Positions 9,801 through 18,265 of a stretch of DNA of 64,000 nt are shown here, piece after piece. How positions within the stretch are numbered: the first letter of the stretch is position 1; the number at the start of each line of letters is the position of its first letter. This DNA comes from Granulicella sp. S156 (lineage in GTDB: Bacteria > Acidobacteriota > Terriglobia > Terriglobales > Acidobacteriaceae): the NCBI RefSeq assembly GCF_009766105.1, contig NZ_LMUH01000013.1:336346-400345 (forward strand), in the 5' to 3' direction. The translations under genes were made by a program, and so were the position numbers. The notes below the pieces were generated by a model. The model was not told the DNA's origin. It worked only from the letters and a program-made list of their open reading frames with translations, and ran no database searches.

Positions 9801-10534
9801 CAACCTATCAGCATCAACTGAGTTATGGATTGACTCTACTTGCCAACTACACCTGGAGTAAGTGTTTGACCGATCAACACACCCAGGCCGAACAGAATCA
9901 ACAGTACAGAGCGGAATGGCTTCCTGGCTTCGGCATCAGCGCGGACTACGGCCTGTGCGATACCGATGCGACCAACGTAGTTCATCTCTCTGGTTCCTGG
10001 GCATTGCCCGTCGGCCGGGGGAAGGCGTTCCTGAGTAACACAAACCGCGGCATAGATGCTGTCTTCGGAGGATGGGCAATCAACTTCATTTATGGCTATC
10101 AGGGTGGTCAGCCATTTACGGTCACTTGCCCAGTCACAACCTCACCTGGCTTTACCTGCTTTGCGCCTGTAGCTCAGGGCCAGAATATGTATGCTGGTCA
10201 ACATAACTATCACCAATGGCTGAACCCGGCCGCATTTATACAGCCTGCTCTAGCCACTACTCTGGGCCAGTCTGACTACTCTGTTCTCGGCGGTAGTGCG
10301 CAACAGGCTCGCGGACCCGGGTACCAAAACCTGGACTCCTCCGTCTTCAAGTACTTCAACTTTACGGATACGGTTCGGCTGCAGTTTCGGGCTGAGGCGT
10401 TCAACACCACCAATACGCCTCAGTTCGCTCAACCGGGAAGTCTGAACTTCCTCACTCCGAATACCTTCGCCTCCATTACCAGCACCAGGAACAATCCCAG
10501 GCTGCTACAGTTGGCGTTGAAGTTGTCCTTCTAA
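6863..10534 (+). CDS. Oar-type TonB-dependent outer-membrane receptor
   Basis: A 1223-aa outer-membrane beta-barrel expected to import a large or scarce substrate energised by TonB. It starts at GTG 6863 with a perfect AGGAGG (6851-6856) 6 nt upstream. A signal peptide (cut after LSA, about residue 38) is followed by a carboxypeptidase-regulatory-like domain (about 40-125, ITGTVMDRSGAVVPGATITL, GTYTLRGEAPGF), a plug domain containing DLPLNGRNWDSL and the VDGVN motif, then a barrel ending in the aromatic LALKLSF typical of BAM-inserted proteins. Length and order match the Oar-like family abundant in Acidobacteriota. No SusD-like partner is present. The substrate is unknown; the downstream GH92 and GH27 genes suggest a plant or fungal glycan. 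Confidence 0.92.
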   Translation: MLTLKDTTSPLSSFTKARMLLFASMLCLLAFAAGPLSAQIDTGGITGTVMDRSGAVVPGATITLTNDATGIVSSTQSTSTGTYSLNAIRPGTYTLRGEAPGFQTFVDKGLEVHLQSTLTIDVPLAPGGVKQQITVTAAAPLLQAENAAIGQTINSQTVNDLPLNGRNWDSLAQLSAGTTTAPVGQPSGNSGTTGSAYFSVDGVNLWQNDFRLNGINDNIEVYGGSSVNSNAAITPPPDAIQEFKLQNGNFNAEFGHSTGAVINAAIKTGTNQLHGDVWEYLRNTALDANVFFKATPTSPVPPYHQNQFGGTLGGPVVIPKIYNGRDKTFFFVDYQGNRIVQPVPATSTVPTASMISSGFQNLQDLITYSGGTTTDSLGRTFSHGTILDPATTRAVTKGAVDPVTGLTATATGYARDPFYTGSIAGRTNYVGLTSQLNVLPASRIDPNAVKLLGLYPAPTVNGVLANNFAWTPSQDETDNSFDIRIDETINSKNTLFGVYDRSLITRSVPASLPGLAVGETGGRNDSFPAYAFAVGYNTVFTPTLANEMHVGMVHADKFQRSVYGDTFGIPATYGIGGVPQVTDNGGIPPITISGLTHIGVGNYTPTIQTVYSIEGSDSITKALRNHTFKGGIQVDDLIANISQPPQGRGNYTFNGQYTDVPNANQSLNGIADLLVVPEASTVSGGVNNVGGLATFGGSNVSSTDDQRWYTGAFFQDDWKVTPNLTLNLGLRWDYFTPYAEVNGRQANFIPTGGNGNTGTYSMSTKGCQVARSTAFNALLASSNITLACVPGLTLGQAQKTNFAPRVGFAYRVTPKLVIRGGYGPSYGALGNLGYGGTLGTNYPFVYTSTFNSPDSQHPLVLPNGQTATLENSLSSINIQDPTINSGLGLNLYGRQQNFQTPYVQTVNLTIQDQFTNHDSVQIGYVGTMGRHLDNLGYNNSPSEILPVGANAQNYIPFPNFARNATYETTNATSSYNALQATYQHQLSYGLTLLANYTWSKCLTDQHTQAEQNQQYRAEWLPGFGISADYGLCDTDATNVVHLSGSWALPVGRGKAFLSNTNRGIDAVFGGWAINFIYGYQGGQPFTVTCPVTTSPGFTCFAPVAQGQNMYAGQHNYHQWLNPAAFIQPALATTLGQSDYSVLGGSAQQARGPGYQNLDSSVFKYFNFTDTVRLQFRAEAFNTTNTPQFAQPGSLNFLTPNTFASITSTRNNPRLLQLALKLSF

Positions 10535-10551
10535 AATCGATCGGTCACCAT

Positions 10552-10584
10552 GAGATGGAACGCACGCAACGTGCGTTCCATCTC
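10552..10584 (+). terminator. intrinsic terminator after TonB receptor
   Basis: A 15-bp perfect stem (10552-10566 with 10570-10584) with a 3-nt loop begins 18 bp after the receptor stop codon. Confidence 0.75.
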
Positions 10585-10680
10585 GCTTCCGTTGGGCGCC
10601 GTGGGCATGGTGATTGAGTCTACCGGACATGCCATGCAAAAATGGACCGGGTTGAATATGCCGGAAAGGTTTCTATCTTA

Positions 10681-12975
10681 ATGAACAGTGCGCAAATGTT
10701 CCATCGGCTGCTGCAGATATGTAAACGGATTCATAGTCTTTGGAGCGTACTGCCGCGCCGTACCATTTATGTCCCTGCATTTCTTGCTTTGTGTACTCTG
10801 GCAACCTCGGCCCAGGCCGATCCTGTTGATTGGGTCAATCTCTACATTGGCACAGGCAGTGGGCCTATCGGCTACGGTGGCACGATGCCGTTCGTCACCA
10901 CTCCATTCGGCATGACAGATTGGACACCGCAAACTCGTCAGAACAAACTGAGTGTCGTCTCCTACAAATACGAAGACACATCGATCTCAGGCTTTGTAGG
11001 CACCCATCAGCCGGCAATCTGGATGGGCGATTACGGCTATGTAACTCTGATGCCGGAGATCGATGGCCTCAAGACAACTCCGGACGACCGCAAGCTCGCC
11101 TTCAATCACAAGGATGAGATCGTACGGCCGGACTACTACTCGGTCTGGATGGACGCAGATCATTCGCGCAGGATTCGCACGGAGATGACGGCTACCGAAC
11201 GCTGCTCTTATCTGCGTTTCACTTTTCCTGCCAACGCTTCCTCCACTGTCATTGTGGAAGCATCACGCCCTGGCATTGCAGGGTTTGCGCATGTGGACGC
11301 TGCTGCGCAAGAGATCACCGGCTACAACCCGGACCGCATAGACTCCGGCTTGGGTCCCTTCAAGCTGCCAAACTTCAAGGGCTACTTCGTCATTCAGTTT
11401 CGCAAAGCATTCAGCGGATCAGGCCTCTACGGGCCAACGGCGCAGGACCCCGGACTTGCCACTGGCGCTTACGCAAAATTTAAAACGACCGAAGGAGAAA
11501 TTGTCGAAGCCCGGGTAGGCACATCGTTTATCAGTATCGATCAGGCACGCCAGAACCTTAAGGCTGAGATTCCTGTCTGGGACTTTGAAGCGGTTCGCAA
11601 CTCGTTACGTGCAACCTGGAACGACAAGCTGGGACGCATCACGGTCGAGGGCGCCACTGACGACCAACGCAGAATCGTCTACACCGGCCTCTATCACGCG
11701 CTGCTCTATCCTCGTATCTTCTCAGAGCAGGGTCGCTACTATAGCGCCTTTGATGACACGGTGCATAAAGGCACGTCCTACACGGCATATTCCATTTGGG
11801 ATACCTTTCGTGCGGAGCACAGCCTGCTTACGCTCATGGCTCCCGAGCGCATCGATGGCATGATCGGTGCGCTTCTGCAGAACTATCAGGAAGGTGGATG
11901 GATGCCGAAGTGGCCGAATCCTTCCTACACCAACATCATGATTGGGACTCATGCTGACTCATTGGTCGCGGAGGCAATCAACAAACACTTCAAAGGCTTC
12001 GACTACAACCTTGCATGGGACGCTGTCTACAAGGATGCGATGACGCCGCCGGACGGCGATACTACACGCCGCTGGGCCGATCGCGAACCGCACACTCCTT
12101 ACGAGGCTCGTGCCGGCCTTACGTACCTGAAAGAACTGGGATATATTCCGGTGGATCATACGGCGGAGTCGGCTTCAAGCACGTTGGAGGACTCGTACGA
12201 CGACTGGTGCGTGGCTCAAGTAGCAAAAGCACTCGGCAAAACCAGCGACTACCAGTTCTTTCTCAAACGATCTCTCAACTATCAACATCTCTTTAATAAA
12301 GAGACCGGCTTCATGCAGGCGAAGCATGCCGACGGATCGTGGGCTGGCCTTGATGAAGGCTGGACCGAGGGGAATAAGTGGGTCTATACCTGGGCCGTCA
12401 TGCATGACATTCCTGGGCTCATCCAACTGATGGGCGGCAGAGAGAAATATAACGCTGAGCTCGACGAACACTTCAGCGGCGGTCATAACGTTCACAGCAA
12501 TGAGCCCAGTCACCATTACGGTTATTTGTATGACTACAGTGGGCAACCCTGGAAGACTCAGGCCAAGGTGCGGGAGATCGCCACTGCAGAGTATGCCAAT
12601 CTCCCCTCAGGCATAGATGGCGACGACGATTGCGGGCAGATGTCGGCCTGGTATATCTTCACCGCGCTCGGCTTCTATCCCGTCAACCCTGCCTCGGGGG
12701 ATTACATGATCGGCAGCCCACTCTTCACGAAAATGACATTGCGGCTCGCCAATGGAAATCACTTCACCGTAGACGCGGTGAATAACTCTTCGAAGAACGT
12801 CTACATCCAGTCGGCAACGTTGAATGGCAAGCCACTCACGATTCCAGTGATCCGTTATGAAGACATCCTGGCCGGTGCTTCGCTCAGACTGGTGATGGGA
12901 CCCTCTCCATCCCACTGGGGCGCCGATTGGACGCCAGCGCCGCTATCGGAATCGCTGTCTCACCTCGACAGATAA
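10681..12975 (+). CDS. secreted GH92 alpha-mannosidase
   Basis: A calcium-dependent exo-alpha-mannosidase family enzyme (typically alpha-1,2) removing mannose from glycoproteins or fungal/yeast mannan. The protein has 764 aa from ATG 10681; an upstream in-frame ATG at 10642 would add 13 residues and neither start has a strong ribosome-binding site. A signal peptide ends near ATSAQA. GH92 hallmarks are the N-terminal VNLYIGTG and GGTMPFVTTPFGMTDWTPQ, SIWDTFRAEHSLLTLMAP, GGWMPKWPNPSYTNIMIGTHAD, WVYTWAVMHDIPGLIQLMGG, NEPSHHYGYLYDY, and the C-terminal IDGDDDCGQMSAWYIFTALGFYP, which carries family catalytic acids. The full family length is present. It probably works extracellularly or in the periplasm with the neighbouring TonB receptor. 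Confidence 0.93.
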   Translation: MNSAQMFHRLLQICKRIHSLWSVLPRRTIYVPAFLALCTLATSAQADPVDWVNLYIGTGSGPIGYGGTMPFVTTPFGMTDWTPQTRQNKLSVVSYKYEDTSISGFVGTHQPAIWMGDYGYVTLMPEIDGLKTTPDDRKLAFNHKDEIVRPDYYSVWMDADHSRRIRTEMTATERCSYLRFTFPANASSTVIVEASRPGIAGFAHVDAAAQEITGYNPDRIDSGLGPFKLPNFKGYFVIQFRKAFSGSGLYGPTAQDPGLATGAYAKFKTTEGEIVEARVGTSFISIDQARQNLKAEIPVWDFEAVRNSLRATWNDKLGRITVEGATDDQRRIVYTGLYHALLYPRIFSEQGRYYSAFDDTVHKGTSYTAYSIWDTFRAEHSLLTLMAPERIDGMIGALLQNYQEGGWMPKWPNPSYTNIMIGTHADSLVAEAINKHFKGFDYNLAWDAVYKDAMTPPDGDTTRRWADREPHTPYEARAGLTYLKELGYIPVDHTAESASSTLEDSYDDWCVAQVAKALGKTSDYQFFLKRSLNYQHLFNKETGFMQAKHADGSWAGLDEGWTEGNKWVYTWAVMHDIPGLIQLMGGREKYNAELDEHFSGGHNVHSNEPSHHYGYLYDYSGQPWKTQAKVREIATAEYANLPSGIDGDDDCGQMSAWYIFTALGFYPVNPASGDYMIGSPLFTKMTLRLANGNHFTVDAVNNSSKNVYIQSATLNGKPLTIPVIRYEDILAGASLRLVMGPSPSHWGADWTPAPLSESLSHLDR

Positions 12976-12999
12976 AGCACGACGTACGCTTGGGTAATA

Positions 13000-13043
13000 A
13001 AAGTCATGGGGCGAGCCGGATATCCGGCTCGCCCCATGACTTT
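13000..13043 (+). terminator. 44-bp perfect palindrome after GH92 gene
   Basis: Two 22-bp arms (13000-13021 and 13022-13043) are exact reverse complements without a spacer. In RNA the centre would open to a small loop, giving a very stable hairpin flanked by A-rich and T-rich ends, so it could terminate on either strand. Confidence 0.8.
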
Positions 13044-13331
13044 AACCGCCGCCTGCGGGGTGAATATGAAAGGTATTCTGCATAAAAATCACACCCTTAG
13101 CCTGCAGCTTCTACAAAGCATTCTTCCAGGCGCATTTTAAAAGTTGAAAATTGCCACTTTCGTCGTTTCCGGAGTACAGTAGTGCCGCACTAAAAGTGTT
13201 TTTTCATCCTTAAAAATGTTTGTCTTTTGCTGGCAGCCGTATTTCGACGGTCGATTTCACGCCGAAGGCTGTTTCGCAAAGGCGCTCGCTATGAGGGTGA
13301 AGAGGCACAAACTCCTATGAGGTAAGCGACG
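13044..13331. other. intergenic region upstream of GH27 gene
   Basis: AT-richer 288-bp spacer. It presumably contains the GH27 promoter; no clear box pair or operator was recognised. Confidence 0.45.
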
Positions 13332-15497
13332 ATGCCAACGACACCTTCCCCCGCTGCAACTCGGGCCGTTCATAACCACTTAACCCATCGCAGAGCATGG
13401 ATCTCCATGTCTTTGTTTCTTCTTGCAGTTTTAATCTCGCCGGTGGCTGCTCTTTCCCAGGTGAACGGTTTAGGGAACAGGCCCTATCTTGGTTGGAGCA
13501 CCTATAGCCAGCAGACGATTGTGCCTTCCAGCACCGTAATGAATGAGCAGAATATTCTTGCGCAATCCGATGCAATACGTTCTTCCGGACTGGGAGCTCA
13601 TGGATTCCAGTACATCAACCTCGATGCGGCCTGGAATGGCGGTAACGATCAGTATGGACGTACTCTCTGGAGCCCAACCGAGTTCCCGACATTCCTGGAG
13701 ATGATCAAACACATCCATGCCAATGGGCAAAAGGTTGGCATCTATATGAACCCAGGTATCAGTACGTCGGTGGTCGCTGCCAATCTCCCAATTCTAGGCA
13801 CGCAATATCACGCGCAGGACATTATTGTGACCCCGGCCACTATCGCCAATGCCTTTGGCGGTGGAGACAAGATCGATTACACCAAGCCCGGTGCGCAGGA
13901 GTACATCAACTCCGTCATCGATCTTTATGCATCGTGGGGTATCGACTTTATCAAACTTGATGCCGTTACTCCGGGCTCCTACAACGACAATCTCAACATC
14001 AACAACATCCCCGACGTGCAGGCGATGTCGAAAGCAATTGCGCAGAGCGGCCGTCCGATCTGGCTTACGCTGTCCTGGGCTCTTGATGAGGACTACATCA
14101 GCGACTGGCAGCAGAATTCGAATGCACGACGCATCGAAGGTGACGTTGAATGCGAAGGAGACTGCCCGAACCTGACAGAATGGCAGCGTGTACTGCTTCG
14201 TTTTTACGATCTGATCGGATGGGAGAACGTCTCAGGTCCCACTCTCGGCTGGAACGATCTCGACTCGCTGGAGGTCGGCAACGGAACCACGGACGGCATT
14301 ACGGATACGGAACAACGGACCGCGATGACCCTGTGGGCGATGGCCAATGCTCCGCTTTCGCTTGGGGGTGATCTGACGAAGCTGACCAGCTATGGCGAAA
14401 AGCTACTTTCCAACGATGAAGTCCTCGCCGTCGATCAGTCCGGTCATCCGGCAAAGCAGGTTACGGGAGGCTATACCCCCGTGTGGGTCTCCGATCTCGG
14501 CAATGGTAGCTATTACGTCGCGATCTTTAATCTCAATGCCTTTCCCACCCGCGTAACCGTGAACTGGAACGATCTCGGCTTCGCCGGTGCGCTCGAGAGG
14601 AGAGACCTCTGGAACCACACTGAACTCGGACCTGGATACGGATACTTCTCCGATGTGCTGCCAGGACATGGAACGCGCTTGTTCAAGGTAAAGGCTGCCG
14701 GCCATGCCCCGGCATCTCCATCGCAGATCTATGGGGCAGAGACGGCAACGCTGTTCGGAGGCTCTCAGCTCTCGCAATGCTCCACCTGCGCGAGCGGCTA
14801 CAAACTGACCTATCTCGGCATTGGAGCGGCCAACTATGCCGTCTTCAATGTGAAGGCTGATAAGGCGGGTGTGTACCGGATGGAGGTCGACTCCATGACG
14901 AATGGCACTCGCTCGTTCATCATCGGGGTGAATGACGATCCCAACATTACGTTGAATCTGAGTGGAGGAAGTGGCAATATTCCTTTCAGCAGTACTATTC
15001 CGGTTCGTCTGCAAAAAGGCATGAACACCATTGAGTTCGGCAATCCTGCGAGCTATCCGCCGGATCTCGACCGCATCGTCATCAGCGGTGATGGCCATGA
15101 GCCGTATCCGGAGGCCACCACCTATGAAGGCGAACTGGCCACGCTTGGCGGAACCGCTAGCCAGGGCTACTGCTCTAACTGCTCCGGCGTCTCCAAGGCT
15201 GGTAATATCGGAGGCTCCCCACAGAGCACCGTGACCTTCACCACGGTGAATGTGCCGGTGGCGGGAGTCTATCAAATGGAGGTTGACTACCTGACCAGCG
15301 GTCCACGATCGTTCTTCGTCTCCATAAACAACGGCGCTGCAAACGAACTCGATCTGAACGGTACCAGTTTCAGCACACCGCAAAGCACTGTTATCAAGGT
15401 GACGTTGCAGGCAGGTGCCAATCAGATCCAGTTCAGCAACCCAGATAACTACGCTCCTGATCTGGACTCCATCACCATCTCACCCACCGTCTTCTGA
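13332..15497 (+). CDS. secreted GH27 alpha-galactosidase-like enzyme with two C-terminal beta-sandwich modules
   Basis: A 721-aa retaining glycosidase of clan GH-D, expected to release terminal alpha-galactose (some GH27 members act on other alpha-linked sugars). ATG 13332 is preceded by GAGG about 10 nt upstream; a signal peptide spans about 20-42. The TIM barrel (45-370) includes LGWSTY, YINLDAAW, KVGIYMNPG, the predicted nucleophile Asp210 in IDFIKLDAV, and acid/base Asp271 in RRIEGDVE. The antiparallel C-domain ends near 455. Two further repeats (about 464-590 and 597-718), each with VYxMEVDxxTxGxRSFxxxxN and a PDLDxIxIS ending, look like CBM35/CBM6-type carbohydrate-binding sandwiches. 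It is isolated between two terminators. Confidence 0.88.
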   Translation: MPTTPSPAATRAVHNHLTHRRAWISMSLFLLAVLISPVAALSQVNGLGNRPYLGWSTYSQQTIVPSSTVMNEQNILAQSDAIRSSGLGAHGFQYINLDAAWNGGNDQYGRTLWSPTEFPTFLEMIKHIHANGQKVGIYMNPGISTSVVAANLPILGTQYHAQDIIVTPATIANAFGGGDKIDYTKPGAQEYINSVIDLYASWGIDFIKLDAVTPGSYNDNLNINNIPDVQAMSKAIAQSGRPIWLTLSWALDEDYISDWQQNSNARRIEGDVECEGDCPNLTEWQRVLLRFYDLIGWENVSGPTLGWNDLDSLEVGNGTTDGITDTEQRTAMTLWAMANAPLSLGGDLTKLTSYGEKLLSNDEVLAVDQSGHPAKQVTGGYTPVWVSDLGNGSYYVAIFNLNAFPTRVTVNWNDLGFAGALERRDLWNHTELGPGYGYFSDVLPGHGTRLFKVKAAGHAPASPSQIYGAETATLFGGSQLSQCSTCASGYKLTYLGIGAANYAVFNVKADKAGVYRMEVDSMTNGTRSFIIGVNDDPNITLNLSGGSGNIPFSSTIPVRLQKGMNTIEFGNPASYPPDLDRIVISGDGHEPYPEATTYEGELATLGGTASQGYCSNCSGVSKAGNIGGSPQSTVTFTTVNVPVAGVYQMEVDYLTSGPRSFFVSINNGAANELDLNGTSFSTPQSTVIKVTLQAGANQIQFSNPDNYAPDLDSITISPTVF

Positions 15498-15528
15498 TGG
15501 TGTTTTTCAGGAAGCTCTTAAGGAAAAA

Positions 15529-15561
15529 GCATGCCGGGTATCGAATAGATACCCGGCATGC
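15529..15561 (+). terminator. intrinsic terminator after GH27 gene
   Basis: A 14-bp perfect stem (15529-15542 with 15548-15561) with a 5-nt loop lies 32 bp past the stop codon. Confidence 0.75.
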
Positions 15562-15801
15562 CTATGTCTTCGCCCAATATCTGTCCTGGGATGAATCTAC
15601 GATTCGCGAATTATGGTCGATATTCGCCCAAGCTCTATGTTTTTCGCACCTGGCCTAGCGGCAAAAAAGACGAGTTTACGGCAAACTCCAACAGAATCGA
15701 CTAAAAGGACGCATGCTGCTTCACCCCATACCAGCCCTGCCTGCCAATGACGAGTGGGAAGACGTGCGAAAATAAGCGGTTGTCATTAGGTTTTGTGAGG
15801 T

Positions 15802-16737
15802 GTGTGGTTGTTACGGTCTTTCTTTATTGCCTTGTCGACGAATAAGGCGTTTCGTGCATTTTCTGAGCGGTCGGCGATGGGGCGGCGAGTGTCGCGGCGT
15901 TTTGTCGCGGGTATGAGCGTCGAAGAGGCGATTGCCGCCACAGAGCAGCTAAACGCCGAGGGCATAGACGCGACGCTAGACTCGCTCGGCGAGAGCGTGA
16001 TGCTGGTATCGCAGGCTGAGGAGAGCGCCGCGATCTATCATCGGCTGCTGGATGAGATAGCCGCCCGCGGACTGCGGGCTAACGTCAGCGTGAAGCTGAC
16101 GCAGGTGGGTATGGACATCGGTGGCCATGGTGCTGGTCCTGAGCTGGCAGAGCGCATCGTCGGCGAGATGGTGGAGCACGCAGCGGCGATGTCCAACTTC
16201 GTGCGTATCGATATGGAAGGCTCCGACTACACCGAGGCCACAATCGCAATGACCGAGCGTCTGCACGCGAAGTGGCCGAGCGCTGTGGGAACGGTGCTGC
16301 AGGCGTATCTCTTTCGCACGGCGGACGACATCGAACGGTTAGTCGCGCAGGGAATTCGAATTCGTCTGTGTAAGGGCGCGTACAAGGAGCCGGTAGAGAT
16401 CGCGTTTCCTGCAAAGCAGGATGTCGATGCGAACTACGTCAAGCTCATGAAGCGAGTTGCTACCAGCGGCGTCTTCTGCGGGATTGCGACGCATCACGAG
16501 ACGATCGTCGCCGAGATGGAACGGTTTGTCGCCGAGACAGGACTCGACAAGCGCGCGTTCGAGTTCCAGATGCTCTACGGTATACGCCGCGACTTGCAGC
16601 GAAAACTGGTGGCCAGGGGATTCGGCGTGCGCGTGTATGTGCCGTTCGGAACGGAATGGTACCCATACTTCATGCGGCGGCTGGCAGAGCGACCAGCGAA
16701 TGTGTTGTTTTTAGCGAAGAACTTCTTCAGGAATTAG
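15802..16737 (+). CDS. monofunctional proline dehydrogenase
   Basis: An FAD-dependent enzyme oxidising L-proline to pyrroline-5-carboxylate at the membrane; 311 aa, the usual length of the stand-alone PRODH class. The (beta/alpha)8 barrel shows NVSVKLTQVG, VRIDMEGSDYTEATI, GTVLQAYL, RIRLCKGAYKEP, IATHHE, FEFQMLYGIRRDLQ, and the C-terminal YVPFGTEWYPYFMRRLAERPANV that closes the proline site. GTG 15802 has GAGG only 1 nt upstream; TTG 15808, two codons later, is 7 nt from the same GAGG and may be the true start. No pyrroline-5-carboxylate dehydrogenase lies nearby. Its stop overlaps the convergent DUF3106 gene by 4 bp. Confidence 0.93.
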   Translation: MWLLRSFFIALSTNKAFRAFSERSAMGRRVSRRFVAGMSVEEAIAATEQLNAEGIDATLDSLGESVMLVSQAEESAAIYHRLLDEIAARGLRANVSVKLTQVGMDIGGHGAGPELAERIVGEMVEHAAAMSNFVRIDMEGSDYTEATIAMTERLHAKWPSAVGTVLQAYLFRTADDIERLVAQGIRIRLCKGAYKEPVEIAFPAKQDVDANYVKLMKRVATSGVFCGIATHHETIVAEMERFVAETGLDKRAFEFQMLYGIRRDLQRKLVARGFGVRVYVPFGTEWYPYFMRRLAERPANVLFLAKNFFRN

Positions 16738-17486
16738 TGGGGCTGTGGCGGCGGACCTGAGTCATAAGGCGGCGGCATCAGCGGTTCGACCTGCATCAGG
16801 CTATTCAGCGTGGCGCGTTGGGCATCCGTGAGGTGGTTGAAGCGATCGGAGTTTAGCACGGCCTGGCGTTGGTCCGGGGTGAGTTCGCGAAGTCCGCGGA
16901 AGGTGCGGGCGACGTAGACACGCTGATCCGGTGGGAGCGTGTTCAACTGCTTCATGGCGCTGGTGTACTGATTGCGTTGCGCGGGAGTTAGGTGTTCCAC
17001 CCACTCATTGGTTTCGAGCAAACGCTGACGTTTTTCCGGTGTCATGGCATTAAGACGCTTTAGCTGGTCGCGCATGTGTTGCTGCGTCTGGGGTGGTAAG
17101 TCGCGGAAGCCCGGCTCCTTTTCCAAGGCCTGCTGCTGCTGTTCGGGCGTCAGGTTCTTGTGTTGATTCATCCACACAGGCAGATGCACGCCGTTAGACT
17201 TGGCCGCATTTGGCGGCCGACGCTCAATGGGCGCGGAAGCGCCGCTAGGGTGCTGTGTGGCGGAGCCGTTCCCGGCTGGCGTGCCATTCTGCGGGGCAGA
17301 AGACCGGAAAGCTGGTTCGGACGACGCTGGCGAAGAAAAATGAGCGGGAGCGGGGGGAGAGACATGCCGCCCCTGCGCCAACGCAGCACCTGACAAGCAT
17401 AAGACGATGCTTGCGAGCGTTGTGCCAGCGCGAGTTGGAAGCAAACAGTTCATTCGGTTATGAGACAAGCGGCGAACCGTGGCCAT
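16734..17486 (-). CDS. exported DUF3106 protein
   Basis: A 250-aa protein with an N-terminal signal peptide (RAGTTLASIVLCLSGAALAQ), a low-complexity Ser/Pro/Ala linker to about residue 100, then a DUF3106 region made of repeated short helices: LTPEQQQQAL, FRDLPPQTQQHMRDQL, MTPEKRQRLLETNEWVEHLTPAQRNQY, LPPDQRVYVARTFRGLRELTPDQRQAVL, LTDAQRATLNSL. The repeated L(T/P)PxQRxxx pattern resembles periplasmic metal or stress sensors such as CpxP/ZraP by shape only. Function is unknown. ATG 17453 (MNCLLPT) is an equally possible start; neither has a clear ribosome-binding site. It may relate to the sigma/anti-sigma pair just upstream on the same strand. Confidence 0.75.
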   Translation of the reverse strand: MATVRRLSHNRMNCLLPTRAGTTLASIVLCLSGAALAQGRHVSPPAPAHFSSPASSEPAFRSSAPQNGTPAGNGSATQHPSGASAPIERRPPNAAKSNGVHLPVWMNQHKNLTPEQQQQALEKEPGFRDLPPQTQQHMRDQLKRLNAMTPEKRQRLLETNEWVEHLTPAQRNQYTSAMKQLNTLPPDQRVYVARTFRGLRELTPDQRQAVLNSDRFNHLTDAQRATLNSLMQVEPLMPPPYDSGPPPQPH

Positions 17487-17610
17487 CTTTGGTCACGGTT
17501 CGCACAGTTCGTCTGTCTATTTCACCTGCCGGAATCTGAGGGATGCTGAACGCTCTCCATCATACCGAAAACTGCCTATGACACGAGAGAGAGGGAAAAC
17601 ACGGCCAGCC

Positions 17611-18153
17611 TTAGGTTGTAGGTGGCGTATCGTCGTCCTCTGAGCCGGACATGTCGAGCAGTTGACCCATCTGCTGCTCGGCCTGGACATTGTTGTCAAG
17701 CACCTTGAGGTCGTCGACTGCGGCGGATGAAGCTGTGGCAGTCGCAGCACCGTGAGTGTTGTAGAGTCCGACGAATGTTCCGCCCCCGCCAAGTAAAAGC
17801 AGAAGTCCGAGAGCTCCAGCAAGAGCTGGACGAAAACTCCGCCCAGTGCCGAACAATACGAAGGAGCGCAGACGCTCGATAAATCCCTCGGGCGCGGTGG
17901 CCTGGGCCTCTCGCAGCCGTGCATGCAGCTTGGAATCGAAGTAGGGAGAGGGCTCGGGCGCAGTGAACTCGTCCAGCAGGGCAAAGGTGGAGCGCAACTC
18001 GTTCAACTCAGTGCGGCACTCAGCACAGGACTCGAGGTGTGACTCGAGTTCGGGATGCGCAGCCGCAAAACCCTCTTCAAAAAGGAGATCGGGGAGGTGC
18101 GAGCGGCATGTCTTGCAATCGGAATCGGTTTTACGAATCATTTCGTTAATCAT
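17611..18153 (-). CDS. putative anti-sigma factor with zinc-finger (zf-HC2) domain
   Basis: A 180-aa single-pass membrane protein beginning MINEMIRKTDSDCKTC. HLESCAECRTELNEL is the HxxxCxxC motif of anti-sigma zinc-finger domains, with an earlier Cys pair CKTC. A hydrophobic segment (PALAGALGLLLLLGGGGTFVGL, about 115-137) should span the membrane, leaving an acidic exported tail ending SEDDDTPPTT. I chose ATG 18153 because a GGGGGG-rich ribosome-binding site precedes it and the zinc-finger family starts there; a longer frame from 18273 would overlap the sigma gene. It lies 112 bp downstream of the ECF sigma gene on the same strand, the normal arrangement for a sigma/anti-sigma pair. Confidence 0.8.
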   Translation of the reverse strand: MINEMIRKTDSDCKTCRSHLPDLLFEEGFAAAHPELESHLESCAECRTELNELRSTFALLDEFTAPEPSPYFDSKLHARLREAQATAPEGFIERLRSFVLFGTGRSFRPALAGALGLLLLLGGGGTFVGLYNTHGAATATASSAAVDDLKVLDNNVQAEQQMGQLLDMSGSEDDDTPPTT

Positions 18154-18265
18154 CTCAGCCCCCCTTAGCAGGGTTGTGTTGCTGTCATGTCGATGCCCGG
18201 TACGCCGGAATAAAGCAACGGCTCTTGGTTCGACGATATCTCTGCCCGTTTTGTTCCATAACGGG

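Noticed and set aside
16734-16737. 4-bp overlap of the proline dehydrogenase and DUF3106 stop codons as a regulatory feature
   Set aside because: Short convergent overlaps of stops are common and need no special explanation.
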